Assembly: GCA_013215145.1 (NCBI GenBank)
Contig: JABSRP010000026.1
Location: 1-64,000, forward strand
Length of the DNA stretch: 64,000 nucleotides
Source of the DNA: Pseudobacteriovorax sp.
Lineage (GTDB): Bacteria; Bdellovibrionota_B; Oligoflexia; Oligoflexales; Oligoflexaceae
Direction: 5' to 3'
Part shown: piece by piece, positions 16,659 through 25,829 of the stretch
Position numbering within the stretch: position 1 is the stretch's first letter
Layout: every line of letters starts with the position of its first letter
Notes under the pieces: generated by a model
Databases searched by the model: none
The model's input: the letters and a program-made list of their open reading frames with translations, nothing else
Told to the model about the DNA's origin: nothing
Translations under genes and position numbers: made by a program

Positions 16659-18040
16659 TAAGCCTCTCCTCCCACCAAAATCTCGTCCACTTTCAAAGCC
16701 GGCTGACCTACTGTTACAGGAATCGACCCACTGACGCTACCGCACATCCCTGGTTCAAGCTTAAAATTATTGCCTACCATGGAAATTTTTTCGAGAGTTG
16801 CCGGCCCTGTTCCAATGAGCGTTGCACCCTTTACCGCATCTCCAATCTTTCCATTTTCAATCAGGTAAGCCTCTTCGATGGCGAAATTAAAGTCACCAGT
16901 GCCAGGCGTCACAGATCCACCCCCTAGAATCTTAGCGTAAATCCCCTTGTCAACCGAGGACAGCAAATCATCGAAGGAATGCGGACCTGGTTCGATAAAG
17001 GTGTTGCGCATCCGAGATGCCGGCGCGAATTTGTAAGACTGCCTTCGTCCCGAGCCTGTGCGTTTGTATCCAGTTTTGATCTCACCCATGCGATCAACCA
17101 TAAAACTTACAAGTTTGCCATCTTTAATAAGTTGAGTTTTCTGAGTTTGCATACCCTCGTCATCGATCTCAAGAGAGCCCCATGTTCCGCCTATGGTACC
17201 ATCATCGACGGCACTGACAGCAGGGTTAGCGATCATCTGCCCCATCTTGTCGTAAAAGACGGAAGCTTTTTTCTCGACACCTGTGGTCTCCAATAGGTGA
17301 CCGCAAGCTTCATGAAAGATGACACCGCCGAAGCCATGTTCGATAATCACCGGCATAGTACCTGCTGGGCAGGGCTTTGCATGCAGGACTGTATCGGCAC
17401 GTTTTGCTAACATATCGGCCAATTCTTCAAGGTTGATGGCATCTACAACCTCCCAGCCTCCCTGAGCCCCAGGGGCTGCATAGGCCCGAGCTTGCTCCTG
17501 TCCATCTTGAGCGATAGCAGAAGTAGAAAACCTTGTATAATGACGCTCTTCGCTACAATTCAGGTTTTCCGAATTGAAAATCTCAATATTTTGCCATCTC
17601 TGGGTTCCCCCAATATCCACCTGTGAGATAAGAGAATTCTTGCGTAACAACTCATCTAGATGAGTCATCACCCTGATTTTTTCATCCAAAGGGAAGTCGG
17701 AATCTAATCCTTTGGCTGCTTTCACGTGATAATGGGTAGCGTCGGTGAAGTCTATAGGACCGGAGTGAATGCGCTCTCTTTGTTCTCGTTCGCAAAGCAG
17801 TTGGGCGATCCGTATCAGCTCATCTGAATCGTCTCGATTTGTGTAACCATACAGAGCCTTCGTTCCGAATACGACTCGGATACCGATACCAAAGTCAGTC
17901 CCGGTTTTAATATCTTTAACTTTACTGTCCACAAAAGAGATAGCGGATCCTACACTTTTCTCGACGAACAGATCCACGAAGTCCGCCCCTTTGGACAGGC
18001 CAGCGTCAATGACGTCCTGTGCCACCTTCTTATCTAACAT
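16658..18040 (-). CDS. tldD: TldD subunit, zinc metalloprotease
   Basis: A 460-residue TldD homologue, the zinc-bearing subunit of the TldD/TldE protease. The metal motif is HEACGH within IFHEACGHLLETT, and the typical DDGTIGGTWGSLEIDDEG and SYKFAPASRMRNTFI segments are present, as are the Gly-rich LGGGSVTPGTGDFNFA stretch and a terminal PALKVDEILVGG. Length matches the family. AAGGGG precedes the ATG. It is first in the operon with pmbA and bcp. A third, more distant TldD-like gene lies at 27410-29050. Confidence 0.95.
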   Translation of the reverse strand: MLDKKVAQDVIDAGLSKGADFVDLFVEKSVGSAISFVDSKVKDIKTGTDFGIGIRVVFGTKALYGYTNRDDSDELIRIAQLLCEREQRERIHSGPIDFTDATHYHVKAAKGLDSDFPLDEKIRVMTHLDELLRKNSLISQVDIGGTQRWQNIEIFNSENLNCSEERHYTRFSTSAIAQDGQEQARAYAAPGAQGGWEVVDAINLEELADMLAKRADTVLHAKPCPAGTMPVIIEHGFGGVIFHEACGHLLETTGVEKKASVFYDKMGQMIANPAVSAVDDGTIGGTWGSLEIDDEGMQTQKTQLIKDGKLVSFMVDRMGEIKTGYKRTGSGRRQSYKFAPASRMRNTFIEPGPHSFDDLLSSVDKGIYAKILGGGSVTPGTGDFNFAIEEAYLIENGKIGDAVKGATLIGTGPATLEKISMVGNNFKLEPGMCGSVSGSIPVTVGQPALKVDEILVGGEA

Positions 18041-18082
18041 GCTAAACCCCTTCGTTTTAAGTTAGACCCTCGACTATAGCAA

Positions 18083-18117
18083 AGGAAAAACACGAACGCC
18101 TCCCATAAAAGGAGGCG
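18083..18117 (-). terminator. Probable terminator between the lipoprotein gene and tldD
   Basis: CGCCTCC at 18097-18103 and GGAGGCG at 18111-18117 form a perfect 7-bp stem with a 7-base loop. On the minus strand it is followed by TTCGTGTTTTTCC, an interrupted T-tract. It lies about 50 bp past the lipoprotein stop and would end that transcript before tldD. Confidence 0.55.
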
Positions 18118-18163
18118 AGTCAGCTAATGTTCTGTAAATGGTAGATGGGGTGAGAACTAAGGT

Positions 18164-19087
18164 CTATGGCGCAGCTACTGGCGCACCTGAAACCGAGAAA
18201 ATGGAAACATCTGTAAGAAAGGCAGCATCGCCGATAGCACCCTGATCGGCTAAACTAAGCCAAATGGCCGAGCCCTTCACCACACCCTGGGAGTTTGCCA
18301 CTGGCAGAGATACAATCGTCCATGTCCAGATCTCCGATTTGAGGCTCAAAACAGCCATCTCGCCGGCATCTGTCAAAAACCAGTAACCACCCTGCTCCAC
18401 CTGACCAGCTGAAACAATAGCGCCAGTCAATGGTTCTGGGAGTTCGGATTTGAATTCGTAGGCAGAGGCCACCCCATCGACGACAGTAAACACACCGATA
18501 TGGGTCTCTAGGTGAATAATCGCAGACGTCCGCGTCAAACCCAACACGCGCAAAGCTTCAGGGTTGCCCGATAGCTTGGTGATGTCGAAGTTGTGCATGA
18601 CAACACGATTTTCCACTTCCTCTTCAGTAAACTTTCGCTTGGAAATTCTTTGACTGTCAACGATCCAAAAATCCCCACCTGGCATCACGTATCTTGTGCG
18701 GCCATCGAGGGCATTAATAGCAGGTTCTAAAGCAACCAACTCCTGCTGATCAGGAGCACCATACACCCATGAAGAGCCGTCCGGCCCGAAGAAAACGATG
18801 GTGTCTTTGTCGACTTTTGAGATCAATCCGAGACTAGCGAAGTCTTCTGTCGGATAATTAGCAAAATTTGCTGCGGGCAGAACAGCGAGGCTGGAAAAGT
18901 TGAGTGTCTCGGCTTCAGTAACAATCCCCCCAGTGGGATCTTGGGGTTCGTCCGCAACGACATCATCGGAGATCGGTCCATCAGATGGGACCAAAGCCTG
19001 TCCATCGCGCTTGCTAATTTCCGTGGATTTTTGATCGCAAGATATGACGAAGGCCATCATTCCAATGCAGATTATAAGGTTTTTCAT
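18164..19087 (-). CDS. Lipoprotein of unknown function
   Basis: A 307-residue predicted lipoprotein: short basic start, hydrophobic core, and lipobox V-I-S-C at residue 17. A Pro/Asp-rich linker (18-60) is followed by about 240 residues with repeated short beta patterns (VVFF.PDGSSWVYG, TRYVMPGGDFWIVDS, GGYWFLTDAGEMAVLS, KGSAIWLSLADQG) spaced as in a beta-propeller or solenoid. I recognise no family. GGGGGGGAG lies immediately before the ATG, a very strong ribosome site. Flanked by its own terminator, it appears to be transcribed alone. Confidence 0.7.
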   Translation of the reverse strand: MKNLIICIGMMAFVISCDQKSTEISKRDGQALVPSDGPISDDVVADEPQDPTGGIVTEAETLNFSSLAVLPAANFANYPTEDFASLGLISKVDKDTIVFFGPDGSSWVYGAPDQQELVALEPAINALDGRTRYVMPGGDFWIVDSQRISKRKFTEEEVENRVVMHNFDITKLSGNPEALRVLGLTRTSAIIHLETHIGVFTVVDGVASAYEFKSELPEPLTGAIVSAGQVEQGGYWFLTDAGEMAVLSLKSEIWTWTIVSLPVANSQGVVKGSAIWLSLADQGAIGDAAFLTDVSIFSVSGAPVAAP

Positions 19088-19249
19088 GTCTCCCCCCCAA
19101 TAAATTCGAGACCTTAGCTAATCTCGACTCGTATCTTCAATACTGTTATGCTCTGGGGTACGTATCGGCATGAGCTAGGCAAAAAGTGAGGGGAGTTGAC
19201 GAAAAAATTTAGAAAAACAGATGACTTGTTACATCAATTCACTTGCGAG

Positions 19250-19933
19250 CTAACGAAGCCTTACACCTCGTTGCTTTCGGCCCCTGGGCTTCACGTAAGG
19301 CAGCAGAAATCCTGCGAAGCCACCTGCGGCGACAGCAAGTAGGCCGAGTTTGATGCCTTCGTTTCTGTGATTTTCCTTTAGCAATTGATTTTCCTGTCTA
19401 ATATCGGCTACTTGCTTCTGCAAAGAGGAGTTCAATTCCTTCAACTGCTCGTTTTGGTTATACAGAGCTAAACCTTGGGCAGATGCACTTTCCATTTTTC
19501 CCATCCGCGTTTCCACCTCTTTTTTTTGGCTCAAAAGCGACTTCTTTTCGCTTTCTAAAGTGGCGATTGTAGCTTTAAGCTTGGCAAAGTTTTCTACCAT
19601 TGGGCCTTGCTTGGATTCAAGAGCCGCCATGGTATTTTTGAGCTGCTTCAGTTCCATTTTTGCAATTGGATCCGAAAGTAAATATCGCTTGGTTACCCAC
19701 CCGCGAGTCTTCGCCGCATCTTGGACTTCAACGTTGAGAAGCTTGCCATCATCCGACTCGCCAAGGACTGAGACAACGGTTCCGCTTTTGATGTGCTTTA
19801 TGGTTCGGGCGCTACTGGAAACATCGGTACGAACAGGAACCCATAAAACATCGGAAACATAACGGACTGATTCAGCAACAACAGAAAATGGTAACCATAG
19901 GACAATACATGCAAGTAGCCAAAGCCGTTTCAT
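19250..19933 (-). CDS. SH3-domain coiled-coil membrane protein, TIGR04211/YgiM-like
   Basis: A 227-residue protein with the layout of the TIGR04211 (YgiM) family: a signal peptide (to about 21), a bacterial SH3 domain (about 25-85, with LWVPVRTDVSSSARTIKHI, SGTVVSVL and GWVTKRYL), a long coiled coil (about 90-195), a C-terminal transmembrane helix (LGLLAVAAGGFAGFLLPYV) and a basic tail. SH3b domains often bind peptidoglycan, so it probably projects from the inner membrane into the periplasm. Its exact role is unknown. I use the ATG at 19933, which has GAGGA upstream and starts the signal peptide; the longer reading to 19981 lacks both. Confidence 0.8.
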   Translation of the reverse strand: MKRLWLLACIVLWLPFSVVAESVRYVSDVLWVPVRTDVSSSARTIKHIKSGTVVSVLGESDDGKLLNVEVQDAAKTRGWVTKRYLLSDPIAKMELKQLKNTMAALESKQGPMVENFAKLKATIATLESEKKSLLSQKKEVETRMGKMESASAQGLALYNQNEQLKELNSSLQKQVADIRQENQLLKENHRNEGIKLGLLAVAAGGFAGFLLPYVKPRGRKQRGVRLR

Positions 19934-20085
19934 ATGTTCCTCGCGCACAATTTTAAAGGTCTCGTAAGATCTAGAATACAAAATCTTCTGCCAATTGGAA
20001 ACTTTATCTAACTTAGCTATTTACACGGGTAATTAAAACCGTCTAAAATTTCTACATAGCAACACCAACGACAAACAGGGCTTTT

Positions 20086-21021
20086 ATGAAGAAGTATAGT
20101 CTTCTCATCCTGCCTATCGCCATAGTATTGACAGGCTACGGGTACTGGATGGGCATGTCTTCGACGGCGAAAAGTGGAGATCTCCACTTGACTTTTGAAA
20201 CCACTAACAGTCGTCTCAACATTATCGCATTCGGTGACTACGGAACGGGACAAGAAGATCAGTTTAAAGTATTCGCTGCAGCAGAAGAGTTTTGTCAAAA
20301 GTCCGAACTGGATGCGATTCTGCTTTTGGGGGACAACGTCTACATGGATGGGGTTGATAGTATTCACGATCCCCATTGGGAATCTGTCGTAAGGAAACCT
20401 TTTTCGTCTCCTTGTTTGTCTACGGTCCCCCTATTGCCAATTCTAGGAAATCATGACTACAAGGGTAATCCGGACGCCCAAATAGAGTACTCAAAGGTTT
20501 GGAATCAGTGGCATATGCCCCACCGATTCTACTCAGCTACCTTCGGAGACCTATTGGAAGTCATCGCACTTGACACCAGTTATCTGGATTTTTGTTTCGA
20601 CTCAACCCGTTGCAGCGGTGACTTTTTAGTCAAGAGAATGCGAGAAAAGTCTAGCCGATGGCAGATTGCCATGGGTCACCACCCAGCTCACGTATCTTTG
20701 TCAAAGCATAAGCCTGGGATGGTGGGACGCGTTCTCGGTCGCGTGACATGCGGCCTAGACGCCTACCTCGGTGCCCATAACCATCACCTCGAGCATCTTA
20801 AGCCCAAGCAGTGTCAGGAGACGGAATACTTTATCTCAGGTGCCGGAGGAGCAAGCCTTTACCCCATCAAATCACGCCACGAAGACAGTTTATTCGGGCT
20901 TAGTACATTTGGATTCCTTCATATAGAGGCGTCAAAAGAGTCAATAACATATGCTTTTTTCAATCAGGAAAATAAGCTATTGTATCGCTATGATCCATTA
21001 AGAATAGCTTCTAAAGACTAG
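20086..21021 (+). CDS. Exported metallophosphoesterase, purple acid phosphatase-like
   Basis: A 311-residue calcineurin-like metallophosphoesterase with an N-terminal signal or anchor helix, so it acts in the periplasm or on the envelope. The dimetal motifs occur in order: FGDYGTG (GD-x-G, near 50), LLGDNVYMDG (GDN), ILGNHDY (GNHD), MGHHPAH (GH-x-x) and LGAHNHHLEHL (GxHxH). The GDNVY and GNHDY forms match purple/tartrate-resistant acid phosphatases. It should hydrolyse phosphomonoesters, but the substrate is unknown. CAGGG lies 5 bases before the ATG. No phosphate-regulation genes lie nearby. Confidence 0.85.
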   Translation: MKKYSLLILPIAIVLTGYGYWMGMSSTAKSGDLHLTFETTNSRLNIIAFGDYGTGQEDQFKVFAAAEEFCQKSELDAILLLGDNVYMDGVDSIHDPHWESVVRKPFSSPCLSTVPLLPILGNHDYKGNPDAQIEYSKVWNQWHMPHRFYSATFGDLLEVIALDTSYLDFCFDSTRCSGDFLVKRMREKSSRWQIAMGHHPAHVSLSKHKPGMVGRVLGRVTCGLDAYLGAHNHHLEHLKPKQCQETEYFISGAGGASLYPIKSRHEDSLFGLSTFGFLHIEASKESITYAFFNQENKLLYRYDPLRIASKD

Positions 21022-21174
21022 TAAGTAGCGAAAAATTGCTACTCTGAGAGTTGTCAAGACACTTAATGTAGGGTCCAAAACAGCTTGGAACCCTCTGTTT
21101 AAGAAAAACTCATGCCATATTTCCTATGGATCGGTTACGGTAGATAGTCCCTACTTCAAACGCGAGAAAGAAAT

Positions 21175-22917
21175 ATGACTTTGCCCAAGACAAGAGATAC
21201 AGATATCAAGCAACCGAAAGCCTCGTTAGAGATCGGCCAAAGTCTAATGCAAACTCTTCACAGCGCTTACCTATCAAACTCAGCGATCAATCAGGACCGA
21301 GTATCTATTTTTAACAGCTTTCGTTTGAAAACGGAGGAGCTAGATTCCTTCGCACCAAAGATAACTCCCGATGCCATCATTCTATCGGATTTACCTTTCG
21401 ATCCAAACAACTGGTCAGCATTTAGGCCGCAATTTAAGCGGCTTGAAAAACGGTTTCCCAACGCTTCCATTTCCGCGTTTTCCGCGACTGACATCTTAGA
21501 TTTCGTTGTCAAACAAAAATCCAGCTTGACCGCAGTCATCGATCAACTGCTCGATTTGGGCATCAACACCCTATCGGGTCATGACTTCGCCCTTTCCGAT
21601 AACGGTTGGTGGCTAGAGATTCACGAAGCGGCCAACAGTGCAGGCATGCTCTCAGAAGTCGTCATAGACTATCAACCCGAGCACTCTACTGACGATCTAT
21701 CTCATGGCCTGTCGCGTTTGCGCCAATTGCAAGCGGACTACCGGCGCATCACACGGGTCTTTGTCAGGGCAGAATCTCTAGATTTTCGTGAGCAATTAAA
21801 GGTTTGTGCCCGGGTACGGCTAGGATTGCCGAAAGTGGACGATATTGGGGTTCTTATGACAAGGCACACCTACTTAGCCGGTCAGATCAAAATTTGTTTC
21901 GGCATGAATATGATAGCTCAAGAGCAGTCTTTGTCAGATGAACCAATCAGCGAGCATAATCTTAAACTCGCTGTGACAAAATCCAAACGAAGATTAAAGA
22001 GCAGCCAGTCGCATCCTCTCGAACCTCAAATGCCTAGAGACTTAATTCAACTATTTAAGCTCGATCACCAGGAGCAGTTTTCCACCGATGACTTAGTGCA
22101 GATCGTTGAACAATTTCCCCTTTCGGCAGTGGGCATGCTCACAAAAAATCGCGAACCAACCCGGATATCAGAGTCCTTTATTTTATTGGACTGCCGGTTG
22201 GAGAAAGTGGATCCCGATACCATAGAATCCCATCAAAATTTGTATTGGGATTTTTCGAACTTCGGCCCCGACGACCTTGCTACGATAGACTGGGACTATA
22301 TTCGGCAAACAATCAAAGCTATAGACCCAAAATTTAGAATCGTCTTCATCGGACTACAGGGTCTATGGCAAGTCTCACACTTCTTGAAATTAAAGGTTTG
22401 CGATACCTTGGTATTTCTGTCCGAATTGGGATTTAATACGCTGTCGAGTTCTGAGGATGAGACAGAAGAGAACCTAACCACAAGCGAAGTCATCGATATC
22501 CATAGCTGTGCTCATCGACTAGACATGAATACCATAGGAAAAGTCGAACTCTCTGCCGTCTACAACGGCGAATCGAAACCCTTTTGGACTCCGTTTGGTC
22601 AAAGAGTCATTGCGTTTTCTGAACTACAAAAAGAAACGCAAAAATTAACAGGCATCATTGTACAAGAATCGAAATCGGCATTCATCTCTCTGTATGAATA
22701 CCTACAAGCCATAGCAATGAGCAGCATTGCTTTTGAGAAAAATATCGATATCATCACCCCTTTAAGAACACTAAGCCAAGGAGTTTTGCAGCCTAAACTT
22801 GTGACCAAACACAGTATACACGAGCTCATCCCACTCCTTATGCTATTTGGCTCCACTCATTCAGGCTTATTACTGGACGGAGAATTAAATGACCTAATTC
22901 AAAAGCTAGACTTTTGA
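21175..22917 (+). CDS. Tandem MqnC/MqnE-like protein lacking the radical-SAM cysteine cluster
   Basis: A 580-residue protein that I read as two degenerate copies of the radical-SAM fold of the futalosine menaquinone enzymes MqnE/MqnC. Copy 1 (about 20-270) has FRPQFKRLEKRFPNASISAF, then LLDLGINTLSG, WWLEIHEAANSAGM, SRLRQLQ and a final ARVRLGLPKVDDIGV...LAGQIKICFGMNMI, in the order and spacing of MqnC/E. Copy 2 (about 300-575) repeats it: DLVQIVEQFPLSAVGML, DYIRQTIKAIDP, LSELGFNTLSS, SELQKETQKLTG, AMSSIAFEKNIDIITPL and LIPLLMLFGSTHSGLLL. In both, the segment that should hold CX3CX2C has no cysteine motif and is shortened. It is therefore probably a non-catalytic paralogue. No menaquinone gene is adjacent. 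Confidence 0.6.
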   Translation: MTLPKTRDTDIKQPKASLEIGQSLMQTLHSAYLSNSAINQDRVSIFNSFRLKTEELDSFAPKITPDAIILSDLPFDPNNWSAFRPQFKRLEKRFPNASISAFSATDILDFVVKQKSSLTAVIDQLLDLGINTLSGHDFALSDNGWWLEIHEAANSAGMLSEVVIDYQPEHSTDDLSHGLSRLRQLQADYRRITRVFVRAESLDFREQLKVCARVRLGLPKVDDIGVLMTRHTYLAGQIKICFGMNMIAQEQSLSDEPISEHNLKLAVTKSKRRLKSSQSHPLEPQMPRDLIQLFKLDHQEQFSTDDLVQIVEQFPLSAVGMLTKNREPTRISESFILLDCRLEKVDPDTIESHQNLYWDFSNFGPDDLATIDWDYIRQTIKAIDPKFRIVFIGLQGLWQVSHFLKLKVCDTLVFLSELGFNTLSSSEDETEENLTTSEVIDIHSCAHRLDMNTIGKVELSAVYNGESKPFWTPFGQRVIAFSELQKETQKLTGIIVQESKSAFISLYEYLQAIAMSSIAFEKNIDIITPLRTLSQGVLQPKLVTKHSIHELIPLLMLFGSTHSGLLLDGELNDLIQKLDF

Positions 22918-22951
22918 TTTAGGTAGCTTAACGGTACCTCCTAAAAGAATC

Positions 22952-23665
22952 TTATAAACTATGTTCTTCATGTCGACTCGAGCCCTGGTAGATTTCACTT
23001 GCCAAAAACTCACGTTCCGCATCAAGTCTGTCTTCAAAAACAGTCTTCCCCCATACCCTCTGCTGGGCATCCCAACGGTAAGCCGCTTCGCGTAGTTTGT
23101 CTTTGACGGCAAACGGCGCTCCTACCGCTAGCAATTTATACTCTTTCATAAAACTTCTGGTAATCAATTCTTTGAGATATGGGCTTACTAGTCTAAAGGT
23201 GGTGGCGCAATCAAATAGAGCCCTGTGTGCAAATGGATTTACAAATCCCATATCCGCGGCTAAATAATTGAGAGCTCTCGTTTTAAATCCGTGACCATGC
23301 CAATCAATGTGCTTTACAGAGCAGCCCCAGTGAATATCTATTCCTGCTAATTCTGGTCTAGCTTCGAGAAACCCCCGGTCAAAATCCGCATTGTGGGCGA
23401 TAATGATATCGGCTCTTCCAAAGAGTTCACGAACTCTACTCCAGTCGATCTGCCTACCGGCAACCATATCGTCATTGATTCCGGTAATCGACTGAATCTC
23501 TTCCGATATCGGTTCTCCCGGATCTTCAAGCTCGCTATACATATTCGTGATCATAGGCTCGACACCGTCTTCGGCAAGAAATTCAAGTATCCCTATTTCG
23601 ATAATTTTGTCATTTTTAGAGTCAATACCAGTGGTTTCCAAATCGACAATCAGACCGATATCCAT
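22952..23665 (-). CDS. DnaQ-like 3'-5' exonuclease (DEDDh)
   Basis: A 237-residue 3'-5' exonuclease of the DnaQ/epsilon superfamily. ExoI carries D-x-E in IVDLETTGID, ExoII carries the Asp in IIAHNADFDRGF, and ExoIII carries H and D in HRALFDCATTF, so the DEDDh set is complete. A C-terminal extension of about 70 residues (from KLLAVGAPFAVKD) contains an RWDAQQRVWGKTV stretch typical of stand-alone family members. It may proofread, repair DNA or process RNA ends; I cannot choose. It is convergent with the Mqn-like gene. A second DEDDh gene lies at 61928-62611. Confidence 0.85.
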   Translation of the reverse strand: MDIGLIVDLETTGIDSKNDKIIEIGILEFLAEDGVEPMITNMYSELEDPGEPISEEIQSITGINDDMVAGRQIDWSRVRELFGRADIIIAHNADFDRGFLEARPELAGIDIHWGCSVKHIDWHGHGFKTRALNYLAADMGFVNPFAHRALFDCATTFRLVSPYLKELITRSFMKEYKLLAVGAPFAVKDKLREAAYRWDAQQRVWGKTVFEDRLDAEREFLASEIYQGSSRHEEHSL

Positions 23666-23769
23666 GAAACTAATCCCCTCGACACCTGCGCACCTGGCAC
23701 AGTCATTTCGTTTAAGCTAGAATGAAGTACGGATTATGCCCAACGTCCTACTGAAGCGAAAGCGGTTAC

Positions 23770-25800
23770 ATGAGCACAGCAAAAAAAGACATTCGCAAAG
23801 AATCCAATAGTAGTCAACTAGCGGGCCTCGAGTTTAATAGTTTCGGTGATCTCCAGAGCCTCATGCCGGATGACAATTTTGGTGAAAACTGGCATGTAAA
23901 ATTTCCCAACCCCGACCAGGTAGTTATTTCCTACGACGGAATTGCTATCATTCTGCTGAACTCTCCTATTTGGTCGAATGACGAGGCTCTAGGAACCTTT
24001 CAATGCAAGATAACCGATCCAAAAACTTGTGTCGCCATTGTCAGCCATTTTGAGGACTACGGATCGAGACGTTTCAAAGAATTGGACGATTCTATTCAAG
24101 AGCTTTGCCTCCCCATCAATGGACTTCAATTGAAGCTAACGCTGCAAAATTTAATCAAAATGCAGCATCTCGTTATGGATTCTGAAAGCAAACAAGAGGT
24201 AGTGGCCGAAGCCTCTCAACACGTGAAGTACGTTCTTCAAATCTCAAGAGAATTAAATGGCATAAGAGATACCAACAAACTTCTGTCTTTAATTTTACGA
24301 AAAGCCCGCGAAGTGACCAACGCCGACGCTGGCTCAATCTACGTCGTCGACCGCAAGGACGCTTCTGACAAAGACGGCGAGATCGTCTTCAAGATCACTC
24401 AAAATGAAACAGTTAGCCAGGCACTTGATGAGTTCCGCATCCCCATTTCTGAAAACTCCATCGTCGGCAAGGCAGTCATTCTCGAAGAAGCTATCAACAT
24501 TGAAGATCTTTACAGGTTAGAAGAGCAGCCCGAAAAAAACAAATATGGGGCGAAGCATGATAAGTCTTGGGACCAAAAAATAGGTTATCAGTGCCGCTCG
24601 ATGTTGACCTTACCCATGTTCGACATTTCCCATGAAGTGATAGGCGTTATTCAGCTTATCAACAAAAAGAAAGCCAACCGCAAAAACCTCAAAGACATCG
24701 AGGATTTTTCTGAAGCAGTTCTAGAGTTTGATCAGGCGTCCGTCGAGTACGCAGAGATCGTTGCTCAGCAAGCAGGTATTGCTCTAGAGAATGCCATGCT
24801 AACAGAAGAACGGGAGAATCTATTCGATGGTTTCGTTCATGCTTCCGTAACAGCTATCGAACAACGTGACCCCACCACAAGTGGTCACTCCAATCGGGTG
24901 GCCCAACTCACAGTAGAGATGGCCCTACTTTTGGACAGAATGGAAACAGGAGCTTACAAGCACGTTAAGTTCAACAAGAATCAGCTCAAAGAAATTGAGT
25001 ATGCCTCCCTGCTCCATGATTTTGGCAAACTAGGAGTCAGGGAACAAGTACTTGTCAAAGCCAAAAAGCTCTACCCTTGGGAGATGGAGCTACTACTGGA
25101 ACGTTTTGGCCATATTCGCTCAAGAATGCAAGTGGAGCACCTGGAAGAGACCATACGCTACTATCAAGACAAAAAGGGCTTTCCTCCAGGTTTTGGACCC
25201 GAATCTTTTTCAAAGAACTTTGCAAAAAAGCTGGAAGAGATCGACGAGTTCCTAGAATTTATCTTAAAGTCTAATGAGCCCACGGTTTTGGAGCAAGGTG
25301 GCTTTGAACGCCTGAAAGATATCGCCAACCTATCGTTTCTCGACTTTAACAATGTCGAGCGACCATTCTTAAAGAACAAGGAACTGGAAGCTCTATCTGT
25401 CAGTCGCGGATCACTGACCAGGGAAGAATTTGCCGAGATCCAGAGTCATGTGAACCACACCTACGAGTTTCTCAGAAAAATTCCCTGGGGACGTGACCTC
25501 TCGAATGTCCCTCAGATCGCCGCAAAACACCATGAGAAGCTCGATGGCTCAGGGTACCCAACATCTGCCCGAGAAACAGAGATTCCCATCCAGACGCGAA
25601 TCATGACGATTTCCGACATTTATGACGCTTTAACGGCTTCTGACCGACCTTACAAAAAAGCGGTTCCCGTAGATAAAGCCCTGGATATATTGAACATGGA
25701 AGTTAAAGCGGGCAAATTGGACAAAGAGCTATTCAATATATTCACCGAGTCACGCGTCTATGAGTTTGCCCTTGCGAGTAAAAAGAAAAAAACCTACTAA
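23770..25800 (+). CDS. GAF-HD-GYP protein, putative c-di-GMP phosphodiesterase
   Basis: A 676-residue cytoplasmic signalling protein. The N-terminal 130 residues are unassigned; a GAF domain follows (about 155-345, with TNADAGSIYVVDR, CRSMLTLPM and GVIQLINKK); then an HD-GYP domain (from about 350), with LLHDFGKLGV for the HD motif and AAKHHEKLDGSGYP for the GYP motif. HD-GYP enzymes linearise cyclic di-GMP. About 110 residues are inserted between the HD motif and the next conserved helix (FAEIQSHVNHTYEFL), larger than usual. GAF domains bind small ligands, so the activity is probably ligand-gated. It sits 29 bp upstream of aat. Confidence 0.88.
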   Translation: MSTAKKDIRKESNSSQLAGLEFNSFGDLQSLMPDDNFGENWHVKFPNPDQVVISYDGIAIILLNSPIWSNDEALGTFQCKITDPKTCVAIVSHFEDYGSRRFKELDDSIQELCLPINGLQLKLTLQNLIKMQHLVMDSESKQEVVAEASQHVKYVLQISRELNGIRDTNKLLSLILRKAREVTNADAGSIYVVDRKDASDKDGEIVFKITQNETVSQALDEFRIPISENSIVGKAVILEEAINIEDLYRLEEQPEKNKYGAKHDKSWDQKIGYQCRSMLTLPMFDISHEVIGVIQLINKKKANRKNLKDIEDFSEAVLEFDQASVEYAEIVAQQAGIALENAMLTEERENLFDGFVHASVTAIEQRDPTTSGHSNRVAQLTVEMALLLDRMETGAYKHVKFNKNQLKEIEYASLLHDFGKLGVREQVLVKAKKLYPWEMELLLERFGHIRSRMQVEHLEETIRYYQDKKGFPPGFGPESFSKNFAKKLEEIDEFLEFILKSNEPTVLEQGGFERLKDIANLSFLDFNNVERPFLKNKELEALSVSRGSLTREEFAEIQSHVNHTYEFLRKIPWGRDLSNVPQIAAKHHEKLDGSGYPTSARETEIPIQTRIMTISDIYDALTASDRPYKKAVPVDKALDILNMEVKAGKLDKELFNIFTESRVYEFALASKKKKTY

Positions 25801-25829
25801 TAGTAGGGTATGTATTTCTTTTGGGGCTT

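Noticed and set aside
21024-21095. Two small hairpins after the metallophosphatase gene as a terminator
   Set aside because: Stems are short or bulged and neither is followed by a T-run, so I could not support a terminator call.
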